From: Pseudoalteromonas sp. '520P1 No. 423'
Lineage (GTDB): Bacteria; Pseudomonadota; Gammaproteobacteria; Enterobacterales; Alteromonadaceae
Direction: 5' to 3'
DNA length: 64,000 bases
Assembly: GCF_001269985.1 (NCBI RefSeq)
Contig: NZ_BBZB01000001.1
Span: 2,170,001 to 2,234,000 of the forward strand
The translations under genes were made by a program, and so were the position numbers. Of the stretch, positions 1 through 7,900 are shown in pieces; position 1 is the first letter of the stretch; every line of letters starts with the position of its first letter. The notes under the pieces were generated by a model. It worked only from the letters and a program-made list of their open reading frames with translations. It was not told the DNA's origin and made no database searches.

Positions 1-85
1 CTTCAATTTCTATTAGCTGAATAGAAGATTGCGTTTGATTTAAGTCGTAGCTTTTTACAGTTCTAATATCAATTGTTTGCAACAT
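1..85 (-). CDS. Start of an unidentified gene cut by the left edge
   Basis: An open frame reads leftward off the window from an ATG at 85, giving MLQTIDIRTVKSYDLNQTQS and a few more residues. A GTGAGAT stretch about 6 bases upstream could serve as ribosome binding site. Only 28 codons are visible, so the product cannot be recognised. The gap to the next gene on the same strand (86-179) is AT-rich and contains short direct repeats of the 'cagtagtt' type. Confidence 0.4.
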   Translation of the reverse strand, partial: MLQTIDIRTVKSYDLNQTQSSIQLIEIE

Positions 86-179
86 AAATTATCTCACTGG
101 TGATTTATACAGTAGTTGTTGTATACAGTAGTTTATACAGTGGGTTGATGCAAGTACTTTTTGATAATTTTTTAATCAA

Positions 180-1175
180 TTATTCACTTTTATTTTGTGA
201 TTCAATATAAAATTTATACTCTTCATCTTGAATTTGTTCATAAAGATTAGCAGCTTGGGTTTGTGCATCTTTAATTTGTTTTGCACATAACAGCCTTTGG
301 AGTTTACCTTTAGCTTCTACAGCTTCAATCATGCCTTGTGACTCAGCTAATGTAAGCCAAGTAACTGCGTGATACTCGCTTTGTGGTAATCCATTGCCTT
401 TTGCAAACATTAAACCTAAGTAATATTGTGCTTTAACATGGCCGGAAATTGCTGCTCGGCGCATCCATTTTGCTGCACCGACGTCATTTTTACTTTTTGC
501 CATATGTATTGATGTGGCAAATAATTGCTCTTTACTTGGTTGCAGTTTAGCTGGAGAGGTAAGTGTTTTATGATTAGAATCTATTATGTCGATCAATTTT
601 GAAAATGTATTTAAAAGTTGCTCTTCTAATTCAAATAAGGTTAATTCTTTTAGAGCTGCTTGGTTTTTATCCGTCGTTTCTTCAGTAGCAAGTATTTCAG
701 TTGTATCTATTTTTGTGTTAGCAATTGCAGAATTGTCTAATTCAGAGCTATCTAATTCAGGACTGTCTAATTCAGGGCTATTTAGTTCAGGACTATCTAA
801 TTCAGGACTATCTATTTCAGAGCTATCTATTTCAGAGCTATCTATTTCAGGGCTATCTATTTCAGAGCTATCTATTTCAGAGCTATCTATTTCAGAGCTA
901 TCTATTTCAGGGCTATCTAATTCAGTGTTATCTAATTCAGGACTGTCTAATTCAGGGTTATCTAATTCAGGGTTATCTAATTCAGGGTTATCTAATTCAG
1001 GGTTATCTAATTCAGGGTTATCTAATTCAGGACTATCTATTTCAGGGTTATCTAATTCAGGGTTATCTAATTCAGGACTATCTAATTCAGGGTTATCTAT
1101 TTCAATACTGTCTATCTCACTATTATCTAATTGAGAATTTTCTAATTTAGCTGAATCTATTTCAATGTTGTCCAT
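180..1175 (-). CDS. Sel1-repeat protein with a long acidic pentapeptide-repeat N-terminus
   Basis: A 331-residue protein in two parts. Residues about 12-150 are a run of degenerate 5-residue units of the form P-E-[LI]-D-[NS], encoded by a 15-bp DNA repeat and strongly acidic. Residues about 215-300 look like Sel1/TPR-like helical repeats: an AAKWMRRAA..GH..AQYYLGLMFAKG stretch, then a second, weaker copy ending in WLTLAESQG. Sel1 repeats usually mediate protein-protein contacts. No signal peptide or membrane segment is visible, so a cytoplasmic location is likely. The role of the acidic repeat is unknown; it could be a spacer, a cation-binding surface or simply an expanded minisatellite. The start follows a GGAT-containing leader. 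Confidence is high that this is a gene and low for function. Confidence 0.8.
   Translation of the reverse strand: MDNIEIDSAKLENSQLDNSEIDSIEIDNPELDSPELDNPELDNPEIDSPELDNPELDNPELDNPELDNPELDNPELDSPELDNTELDSPEIDSSEIDSSEIDSSEIDSPEIDSSEIDSSEIDSPELDSPELNSPELDSPELDSSELDNSAIANTKIDTTEILATEETTDKNQAALKELTLFELEEQLLNTFSKLIDIIDSNHKTLTSPAKLQPSKEQLFATSIHMAKSKNDVGAAKWMRRAAISGHVKAQYYLGLMFAKGNGLPQSEYHAVTWLTLAESQGMIEAVEAKGKLQRLLCAKQIKDAQTQAANLYEQIQDEEYKFYIESQNKSE
719..1142. repeat. 15-bp tandem repeat (minisatellite) inside a coding region
   Basis: About 28 imperfect copies of a 15-base unit; the commonest plus-strand form is tctaattcagggtta, with variants at the 'aat/att' and 'ggg/gag/gga' positions. Because the unit is a multiple of three and lacks stop codons, two plus-strand frames also stay open across it. 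Copy-number change would lengthen or shorten the minus-strand protein in steps of five residues without a frameshift. Confidence 0.95.
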
Positions 1176-1346
1176 AATGCTATATCCACAGTTTATTTTT
1201 ATACTATGATTCTAGTTTACTAATCAATATAAGCATTATTGAGATCTTTAATAACGCTGTGTTTATTAGAATTTTTACTCCGAGTGTTACGTAAGTTACA
1301 ATAGCGACACATCTAATTATGCTTCACAACCAAAAGAAATAACTTC

Positions 1347-2636
1347 ATGCTTGAATCTATATTTAAAATAAAATCACAGGGCTCTTCGGTAAAACGAGAA
1401 TGCATCGCGGGTTTAACAACCTTTATCACTATGGTTTATATTGTATTTGTTAACCCTGCAATGTTAGCTGAAACAGGTATGGATCAAGGTGCTGCATTTG
1501 TTGCGACCTGTCTTGCTGCAGCAATTGGGTGTTTTATTATGGGTTTGTGGGCTAATTACCCATTAGGACTGGCACCAGGCATGGGATTAAATGCATTTTT
1601 TACATACGGCGTTGTATTGGGCATGGGCTACTCTTGGGAGTCTGCTTTAGGTGCTGTATTTATTTCAGGTTGTATATTTTTATTACTAAGTCTTTTTAAA
1701 ATTAGAGAATGGATCATCAATGCGATACCAGTTGTTTTAAAACAAGCTATTGCAACAGGTATAGGGGCATTTTTGGCGTTAATTGCTTTGAAAAATGCAG
1801 GTATTATAGTTGCAAGTCCGGCAACTTTTGTTCAGCTGGGTGATTTAACTTCATCAGGGCCTTTATTAGCTATTCTAAGCTTTTTTGTGATCGCAGCTTT
1901 ATTACATAGAGATATAAAAAGTGGTGTTTTATTTAGTATATTTATAGTGACTCTTATTGCTGTTGGATTTGGTTTAGTTGAGTATCAAGGTATTGTATCT
2001 ATGCCACCATCTTTGGAGCCTACTTTGATGCAATTAGATTTCGCTGCAGCATTTGATATTTCAATGTTAAGTGTGATTTTTGCTTTTTTGTTTGTCGATT
2101 TATTTGATACCTCAGGTACTTTAGTCGCTGTTACTCAAAAAGCAGGTTTAACAGACGATAAAGGGAATATACCTCGATTAGGCCGTGCATTAAGTGCTGA
2201 CAGTACAGCTACAGTTGCTGGTTCAATGCTTGGTACATCAACTACCACTTCTTATGTAGAATCTGTTGCAGGGGTATCTGTTGGTGGTAGAACGGGGTTA
2301 ACAGCTGTTGTTGTTGGTTTTTGTTTTTTATTAATGTTGTTTTTTGCTCCGCTTGCTGCTTTGGTGCCAGCTTATGCAACAGCTGGTGCAATTTTGTATG
2401 TATCAGTATTAATGCTTTCTAACCTTAAACTTGTTAATTGGGATGATATGACAGATGCGATACCAGTATGTGTTGTATTACTTATGACTCCACTGACTTT
2501 TTCAATTGCCCATGGTATTTCATTAGGCTTTATATCGTACACCGCAGTTAAGGTATTATGTGGTAAAAAAGAGCAGGTCAGTATGAGTGTTTGGATTTTA
2601 ACAATTATGTTTGTTGGTAAATTTGCATTCTTATAA
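1347..2636 (+). CDS. NCS2-family purine permease (AzgA/PbuG type)
   Basis: A 429-residue integral membrane protein. The N-terminus (RECIAGLTTFITMVYIVFVNP), the N/G-rich GLAPGMGLNAFF motif near residue 75 and the VDLFDTSGTLV segment near residue 250 are hallmarks of the AzgA/GhxP/PbuG branch of nucleobase:cation symporters. These proteins import hypoxanthine, guanine and/or adenine across the inner membrane; which base cannot be read from sequence. Length and about 12-13 hydrophobic stretches fit the family. It stands alone, with its own terminator hairpin just downstream. The ribosome binding site upstream of the ATG is weak. No riboswitch is evident in the 170-base leader. Confidence 0.93.
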   Translation: MLESIFKIKSQGSSVKRECIAGLTTFITMVYIVFVNPAMLAETGMDQGAAFVATCLAAAIGCFIMGLWANYPLGLAPGMGLNAFFTYGVVLGMGYSWESALGAVFISGCIFLLLSLFKIREWIINAIPVVLKQAIATGIGAFLALIALKNAGIIVASPATFVQLGDLTSSGPLLAILSFFVIAALLHRDIKSGVLFSIFIVTLIAVGFGLVEYQGIVSMPPSLEPTLMQLDFAAAFDISMLSVIFAFLFVDLFDTSGTLVAVTQKAGLTDDKGNIPRLGRALSADSTATVAGSMLGTSTTTSYVESVAGVSVGGRTGLTAVVVGFCFLLMLFFAPLAALVPAYATAGAILYVSVLMLSNLKLVNWDDMTDAIPVCVVLLMTPLTFSIAHGISLGFISYTAVKVLCGKKEQVSMSVWILTIMFVGKFAFL

Positions 2637-2645
2637 TTGTTTTTT

Positions 2646-2676
2646 AACGCGGTAGAACGCCGCGTTTCTCTTTTGT
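2646..2676 (+). terminator. Rho-independent terminator after the purine permease
   Basis: Stem AACGCGG / CCGCGTT with a 7-base loop starts 10 bases after the stop codon and is followed by tctcttttg. Confidence 0.75.
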
Positions 2677-2768
2677 TTTATTAAATTGATGATGGAACTA
2701 TGTTAGCATTTGGTCTTGCTATCAATATATCGTTCTAATAAAGCCCCAATAAGACTTAATAATTTATT

Positions 2769-3851
2769 ATGAAAATCCTTTTTGATGTTAAACACTTATA
2801 TTATTTACCGCAATACATACCTGTATATCAAGAATTATTAAAAAGAAGCATTGATTGCGAATTTATATTTTATCATCAGGACGATGAAGCTTTACAACAA
2901 ATTTGTACAGAAATTGAAGCAAAAGAGAAGCTACCTGTGAAGTGGATAAGTTGTTGGGAAAGTGCCTTTGAATATTATCAAAACATAAAGGCTGATTGGA
3001 TTATCTTTGGTAATGCTGTAGGTGATATTGATAAGTTGCATCCCTTTAGTAAAACAGCACTCATGCAGCACGGTATAGGTCCTAAAAGTTGCTACTATGA
3101 TGTATCTCAAAATTTAACAACTGTACGGTTTGTTGAAGGGCAGCATAGACTAAAGAGATTAAAAGACTTATATCCCAAGGGAAACTTTGTTGACACAGGA
3201 TATGCTAAACTAGACCCTATTTTTTCAAAAAACAACAATTTTGCAAATCAACTTTCTTTAGAAAACTTTGGTTTAGATCCAAATAAAAAAACCATTTTAT
3301 ATGCGCCTACTTTTTATCCAAGTTCTTTAGAGTGTTTTGATAAAAAATTCCCGAAAGATTTTGAAGATTATAACATAATCTTAAAGCCTCATTTTTTCTC
3401 TGTTACTAAAAAGAAATATATAAGGCAAAACAAGTTACTCCATCTATGGAATCAATATGATAATGTGTATTTAGCACCAACATCATCATATAATTTACTG
3501 CCTTTTATGGCTATATCAGATGTTATGATTTCAGATGCATCTTCGGCAATTTTTGAATTCGCAGCTTTGAATAAATCTGTAATTTGGTGTGATTTCTACA
3601 AGTTACGCTGGACTTATAGAGGTATATTTAGCTATCGATTTAAACAACGCTTAGATTCTGATATTGATTTTTTTCATCAATTATCGGAGCAAGTTTCTAG
3701 CTATCAAGTATTACAATCAGCCCTTGATAAAGTAATAAAAAATCCAGAATTGAAATCTGAAAAAAGAATTGAATTAACTGAGCAATTAGCAGGTCAAACA
3801 GACGGCTGTTGTTCGTTCAGAATCGCTAACTATTTATTGGAACATAAATGA
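2769..3851 (+). CDS. CDP-glycerol glycerophosphotransferase-like protein
   Basis: A 360-residue soluble protein of the TagB/TagF-like family, which transfers glycerol-phosphate from CDP-glycerol onto a lipid or glycan acceptor at the cytoplasmic face of the membrane. Visible features are an early QHG motif near residue 113, the KPHF/S segment in the middle (residue about 210) that fits the HPxxK-type donor site, and the ISDASSAIFEFAALNKSVI stretch near residue 255. That last stretch matches the conserved SD.SS...E....KP motif. The stop codon overlaps the start of the next gene, a glycerol-3-phosphate cytidylyltransferase that makes the donor, by 4 bases (ATGA), so the two are translationally coupled. 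The acceptor is unknown; in Gram-negative bacteria such enzymes act in capsule, O-antigen or surface-polymer decoration. No strong ribosome binding site precedes the ATG. Confidence 0.85.
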   Translation: MKILFDVKHLYYLPQYIPVYQELLKRSIDCEFIFYHQDDEALQQICTEIEAKEKLPVKWISCWESAFEYYQNIKADWIIFGNAVGDIDKLHPFSKTALMQHGIGPKSCYYDVSQNLTTVRFVEGQHRLKRLKDLYPKGNFVDTGYAKLDPIFSKNNNFANQLSLENFGLDPNKKTILYAPTFYPSSLECFDKKFPKDFEDYNIILKPHFFSVTKKKYIRQNKLLHLWNQYDNVYLAPTSSYNLLPFMAISDVMISDASSAIFEFAALNKSVIWCDFYKLRWTYRGIFSYRFKQRLDSDIDFFHQLSEQVSSYQVLQSALDKVIKNPELKSEKRIELTEQLAGQTDGCCSFRIANYLLEHK

Positions 3852-4249
3852 GAAAAATTATAACATTTGGCACTTTTGATGTATTTCATGTTGGGCATGT
3901 GAATATTTTAGAGCGTGCTAAAGCTATGGGCGATTATTTAATTGTTGGTGTCTCTTCAGATCAATTGAATATGTCTAAAAAAGGCCGTAACCCTATCTAC
4001 AGTGAAGATGATCGTATGCATATCATTAAAGCGCTAAGTTGTGTTGATGAAGTGTTTTTTGAGCATTCACTTGAGCTTAAAGGTCAGTACATTAAACAGT
4101 ATGATGCTGATGTACTTGTAATGGGTAACGACTGGGAGGGGCGTTTTGATGAATTTAAAAATATATGCGAAGTTAAATACTTCCCTAGAACACCATCCAT
4201 TTCAACAACAGAAATAATAGAAGTGGTTAAATCAATTCCAAATAAGTAA
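3848..4249 (+). CDS. tagD: Glycerol-3-phosphate cytidylyltransferase (TagD-like)
   Basis: A 133-residue nucleotidyltransferase that makes CDP-glycerol from CTP and sn-glycerol-3-phosphate. It has the complete set of family marks: GTFDVFHVGH at residues 8-17 with the HxGH catalytic motif at 14-17, and the C-terminal RTPSISTTEI at 114-123, equivalent to the RTxGISTT signature. Length equals that of Bacillus TagD. It overlaps the upstream glycerophosphotransferase-like gene by 4 bases and converges on a second transferase gene. This suggests a minimal CDP-glycerol module for modifying a cell-surface polymer. Ethanolamine- or other alcohol-phosphate specificity cannot be excluded. Confidence 0.9.
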   Translation: MRKIITFGTFDVFHVGHVNILERAKAMGDYLIVGVSSDQLNMSKKGRNPIYSEDDRMHIIKALSCVDEVFFEHSLELKGQYIKQYDADVLVMGNDWEGRFDEFKNICEVKYFPRTPSISTTEIIEVVKSIPNK

Positions 4250-4278
4250 AAAATATTACTTATTTGGCTTAGAAAATC

Positions 4279-5292
4279 TTAACTCAACTTCATATAATTT
4301 AAAGCCTTTCTAATCTTGTACTTTCTAATAAGATTTAAAGGCTTTTTCTTTACGCCTTGCGTTATCACTTCATCAACGGCATCTAAGATTCGGCTAGCGC
4401 TTTTTCCATCTTGATAAGGGTGTACTTGAGACACATAATCTTGAATAGATTGAATTTCGGTAGGTGTTAAATTTAATGCTTGTTTTACTATTTTGTGCAA
4501 GTTTTCTGGTTTATCGAAATCTAATAAACATGCTTGTGGTTGGCTGTTTTTATAGGTAATTACACATTTTCCCATAATAAGTGATTCGTCAACAACGCTT
4601 GATGTATCAGAGATAACAATATCTGCTTCTTGTATCAAAGGCACTATATTATCTGCATCACATATTTCAAAGTTTTCGTTTTTAAAATCAGAATAAGGCT
4701 TTATCCACTCAGGTTTCATTTTAGGGTGAAATTTAATTTTTATTTGATACTCACCCCCTAAAGCAAGCTTTTTAATTTCATCAACTAAATCTGTTGCAGA
4801 AGTCAGACTAGGTGAAAAGGTAGGAGCATATAATAATATCGGTTTTTTATTATTTACTTTTTGATAATTCACATAAGGATCTAACTTGGGCCAACCTGTT
4901 TCAATGACTTCAAAGTGCTTATGCTTTTCTTTTAATTTATTAAAAGGGATCGTTGTGAGTGGTCCATGGGTACAATATAAATCATAAAAATCACGGATCA
5001 CAAAATGTCCTTGTTTTTTATATTCTAAACCATGAAATACTTGTACTTTAATACCAGGAAAGAAATCTGGAACGATATTACCTGGCACAAAAACAGCAAT
5101 TGGATTATAGCTTTTTACCTCTTCTACACTTGTTAAATATTTTTCATCATTATTTAAGCTATCAATAGAAACGTTTTTACCATTTAGATACCATGCAACC
5201 TCATCACCACGAGATAAAATTTCGGTTTGAAGGGGTCTTAAAATTGCAAAACTGTATGGTTGTTGTACAAAAAATAGATATCTTTTTATCAT
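4279..5292 (-). CDS. Second CDP-glycerol glycerophosphotransferase-like protein
   Basis: A 337-residue soluble protein, only distantly similar to the transferase on the other side of tagD. It carries a FHG motif near residue 88 and KFHPK near residue 192 (the HPxxK donor site). An ISDTSSVVDESLIMGK stretch near residue 229 matches the conserved SD.SS..DE motif of TagF/TagB-type enzymes. The gene is convergent with tagD with about 30 bases between them, so it forms its own transcription unit. With tagD and the first transferase it makes a three-gene CDP-glycerol locus without flanking glycan-export genes in view. Confidence 0.83.
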   Translation of the reverse strand: MIKRYLFFVQQPYSFAILRPLQTEILSRGDEVAWYLNGKNVSIDSLNNDEKYLTSVEEVKSYNPIAVFVPGNIVPDFFPGIKVQVFHGLEYKKQGHFVIRDFYDLYCTHGPLTTIPFNKLKEKHKHFEVIETGWPKLDPYVNYQKVNNKKPILLYAPTFSPSLTSATDLVDEIKKLALGGEYQIKIKFHPKMKPEWIKPYSDFKNENFEICDADNIVPLIQEADIVISDTSSVVDESLIMGKCVITYKNSQPQACLLDFDKPENLHKIVKQALNLTPTEIQSIQDYVSQVHPYQDGKSASRILDAVDEVITQGVKKKPLNLIRKYKIRKALNYMKLS

Positions 5293-5361
5293 GAATTAAT
5301 TTATAAATTTAGAAAGGTAAACTTTTAAAAACAGTAACAAAAAAACAATATCGAGGCAATT

Positions 5362-5387
5362 AAAAAAGGCGAGCATTAAGCTCGCCT
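5362..5387 (-). terminator. Terminator serving the alpha-glucosidase gene
   Basis: An 8-bp perfect stem AGGCGAGC / GCTCGCCT with a 5-base loop. Read on the minus strand it is followed by a run of T residues. It lies about 180 bases past the alpha-glucosidase stop codon because a palindromic element sits between. Confidence 0.8.
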
Positions 5388-5411
5388 GTATGGGGGAAAC
5401 TGCTATGGATG

Positions 5412-5570
5412 ATACCAATTCCACTAAATATGTGACCAATCTAAATGGTCTAAATATACAATAGCTGCGTTGCTTTCAATCCCAATAGCTAGCTATTGCT
5501 CAATCAAGCGCCTTGCTCTTGAAAATTTATCCTAATTTATATTAGATCACTAACTTAATAGAATTGGTAT
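5412..5570. mobile_element. MITE-like palindromic element
   Basis: A 159-base non-coding segment bounded by inverted ends, ATACCAATTCCA on the left and TAGAATTGGTAT on the right. It contains an internal palindrome, caatagctagctattg. Elements with ATACCAATTC-type ends recur in marine Alteromonadales genomes (recalled, not searched here). Only one copy is seen in this window. Its right end coincides with the stop codon of the alpha-glucosidase gene, and its left end lies 24 bases from that gene's terminator hairpin. Confidence 0.65.
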
Positions 5571-7186
5571 TAGCCAATAGCATAAAAACAACTAAAACCG
5601 GGCAAGGTGATCTTATTTGCTTTGTATTGACCTTTGTTGTGAGACAAAGGATTCAATTGGGTACTTTTAATTTTATCGTGTATTTTAAGTTCAGCACTTT
5701 GATTGCTTAAATTAAAACAACATAGTATTTTTTGTTCATCTGTTTGGCGCCAAAATGCAAGAATCGGCTCTTGTGTTTCTATAAATTCAATTGTACCAAC
5801 CACCAAAGGAGGGTAATCTTTTCGCCAATTTAAGAATTCTCTATATGCATTAAGCATAGAGTTTTCATCTAGTTCTTGTGAGCTGGCGCATTTTTCTAAA
5901 TGTTGCTCTGATAACGGCAGCCAAGGTTTATTTTCTGAAAAGTCACCATGGAATGTGTTAGTCCAAGGCATAGGTGTTCTACAACCATCTCGTCCTTTAA
6001 AGTTTGGCCAAAAAGTAATGCCATAAGGATCTTGTAGATCTTCAAACTTCACATCGGCTTCACCTAGACCTAACTCTTCACCTTGATACATACACACACT
6101 GCCACGTAATGATGCTAGCATTGCAGTGAGCATTTTTACTTGTACAGGGTTAACACCTGATTTATTCCAACGACTTGCAACACGTTGCACATCATGGTTG
6201 CTAAACGCCCAGCATGGCCAGCCTTCAAGCATTTGTGATTCTAACCCTTGTACTGTTTCACGAATGTACTTAGCGCTATAATCATCGGTTAATAATTCAA
6301 AGCTATAACCCATATGTAGCTTGTCACCATCTGCTGTGTATTCAGCCATAGTTGCAAGTGAATCTTCTGAAGATATTTCTCCAAGAGATACAGTGCCTGG
6401 GTATTTATTTAATAAATCACGTATTTCTTTCATAAAACCTAAATTTTCAGGCTGGGTATTATTGTAATAGTGATATTGAAAAGCGTATGGGTTATCTTCA
6501 CTAAAACCACGACCCTCACGTTTGTCTTCTGGTTTTGCTGGGTTATCTCTTAGCTGTGCATCATGATAACAAAAATTAATCGCGTCTAATCTAAAACCAT
6601 CAACGCCTTTTTTAAGCCAAAACTCGATATTATCTAATACATGTTGACGTACTTCTGGATTATGGAAGTTTAAATCAGGCTGCTCAGTTAAAAAATTATG
6701 TAAGTAGTACTGTTTACGTCTTGGCTCCCATTGCCAAGCAGGGCCGCCAAATATAGATAGCCAGTTATTGGGCGCTGTACCATCTTGTTTTGCATTTGCC
6801 CATACATACCAATCAGTTTTGGTATTTGTTAAATCAGTTCGACTTTCAGTGAACCATGCGTGTTGATCTGATGTGTGACTGAGTACTTGATCAATAATTA
6901 TTTTTATATCGCGTTGATGAGCTTGCGCTATTAAATCATCAAAATCGGCAATATTGCCAAATAAAGGGTCTATATCTCTATAATCACTAATATCGTAACC
7001 GAAATCTTTCATTGGAGATTTAAAGAAAGGAGAAACCCATATCGCATCAACACCTAGGCTTTTTATATAGTCTAAACGGCTTATAATTCCAGGAATATCA
7101 CCTATACCATCATTATTAGTATCTTGAAAACTACGAGGATAAATTTGATATATAACGGCTCCCTGCCACCAATCTTGCTTAGCCAT
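5570..7186 (-). CDS. Alpha-glucosidase, GH13 family (oligo-1,6-/alpha-1,4-glucosidase type)
   Basis: A 538-residue cytoplasmic glycoside hydrolase that cleaves glucose from maltose or malto-oligosaccharides. It begins WWQGAVIYQIYPRSFQDTNNDGIGD, typical of GH13 subfamilies 23/31. The catalytic residues are visible: nucleophile D201 in DGFRLD, acid/base E270 in SLGE, and D332 in FSNHD. I chose the ATG at 7186 because GGAGAAGAG precedes it at ideal spacing. An in-frame ATG at 7219 has no ribosome binding site. The stop codon TAA lies at the edge of a MITE-like element. It is divergent from the TonB receptor, and a TACGTA-centred operator-like palindrome lies about 120 bases upstream. No signal peptide is present, consistent with hydrolysis of imported maltodextrins in the cytoplasm. 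Confidence 0.93.
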   Translation of the reverse strand: MAKQDWWQGAVIYQIYPRSFQDTNNDGIGDIPGIISRLDYIKSLGVDAIWVSPFFKSPMKDFGYDISDYRDIDPLFGNIADFDDLIAQAHQRDIKIIIDQVLSHTSDQHAWFTESRTDLTNTKTDWYVWANAKQDGTAPNNWLSIFGGPAWQWEPRRKQYYLHNFLTEQPDLNFHNPEVRQHVLDNIEFWLKKGVDGFRLDAINFCYHDAQLRDNPAKPEDKREGRGFSEDNPYAFQYHYYNNTQPENLGFMKEIRDLLNKYPGTVSLGEISSEDSLATMAEYTADGDKLHMGYSFELLTDDYSAKYIRETVQGLESQMLEGWPCWAFSNHDVQRVASRWNKSGVNPVQVKMLTAMLASLRGSVCMYQGEELGLGEADVKFEDLQDPYGITFWPNFKGRDGCRTPMPWTNTFHGDFSENKPWLPLSEQHLEKCASSQELDENSMLNAYREFLNWRKDYPPLVVGTIEFIETQEPILAFWRQTDEQKILCCFNLSNQSAELKIHDKIKSTQLNPLSHNKGQYKANKITLPGFSCFYAIG

Positions 7187-7304
7187 ACTCTTCTCCAAAA
7201 CCTCATTAACCAAAGGCATATTTATATCGCGGTTAATTTATTTTTTATTAAATAATTTGATTTTGTAAAAAGCATACGTGATCCAATTTTTCCTGTAAAA
7301 ACCC

Positions 7305-7318
7305 TACATACGTATGCA
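7305..7318. promoter_or_regulatory. Operator-like palindrome upstream of the alpha-glucosidase
   Basis: tacatacgtatgca, with a perfect ATACGTAT core at 7308-7315. The same core occurs upstream of the TonB receptor and the alpha-amylase. CG-centred palindromes of this kind are typical LacI-family operators; a maltose regulator (MalR-like) is the inferred binder. A degenerate half copy (gcatacgt) lies at 7272-7279. Confidence 0.6.
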
Positions 7319-7758
7319 TAAAAATTAATTTTTAAAACTTGCTGCCAAGATATTAAGAAAGGGGTTTTTAACAGGAGTATTATTTTTTAAAGTGATATTG
7401 ACCAATTTACGAAAGTGGAATTTAAATATTGTATTTATTAGTTCTGAAATTGTATGTAAATGCTATTTGTACTGACTTTTATGGCTTTATTAAAATTTAA
7501 CAATTGGTATTACCAATTAACAATAAATTAAATACTGTGTTTTTATAATTACCAAGTTATGAGTTATTGTTTCTATTTTGACTTGTGATTTATAATTAAT
7601 TAAATGTAACAGCAAGCTATATATAACCTATCGTAAAATGCTGTTAGCGATGTCTAAATGTATCAAAATGCAACTAATGAACGCTTACGCTTTGTTTTTA
7701 AGAGCTTTGCAGTATAGTTTGTAATTAACTTGTAAATAAAAGTGTAACTAAATTTTAC

Positions 7759-7772
7759 TGAATACGTATGCA
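7759..7772. promoter_or_regulatory. Operator-like palindrome upstream of the TonB receptor
   Basis: tgaatacgtatgca, with the ATACGTAT core at 7762-7769. The 16 bases actgaatacgtatgca recur exactly upstream of the alpha-amylase gene. The rest of the 714-base divergent region (7187-7900) is very AT-rich, and I find no other gene or strong structure in it. Confidence 0.65.
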
Positions 7773-7900
7773 GTGAGTTGTCTCAGTTGCAATGTGTCCG
7801 TTATGATTTTTATGACAACAAATGCAACCCATTTTGGTGCAAGGCTAGTTTGTAATGGCACTTAAATTGGAACTAATAAATGGTTATTCGGGGTAATAAA

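Noticed and set aside
719..1142. Repeat array considered as CRISPR.
   Set aside because: The units are contiguous, 15 bases long and without spacers; no cas genes are present.
586..1150. Two overlapping plus-strand frames of 182 and 141 codons rich in Leu, Ser and Tyr.
   Set aside because: They exist only because the 15-bp repeat lacks stop codons; they are antisense to the Sel1-repeat gene and have no start signals.
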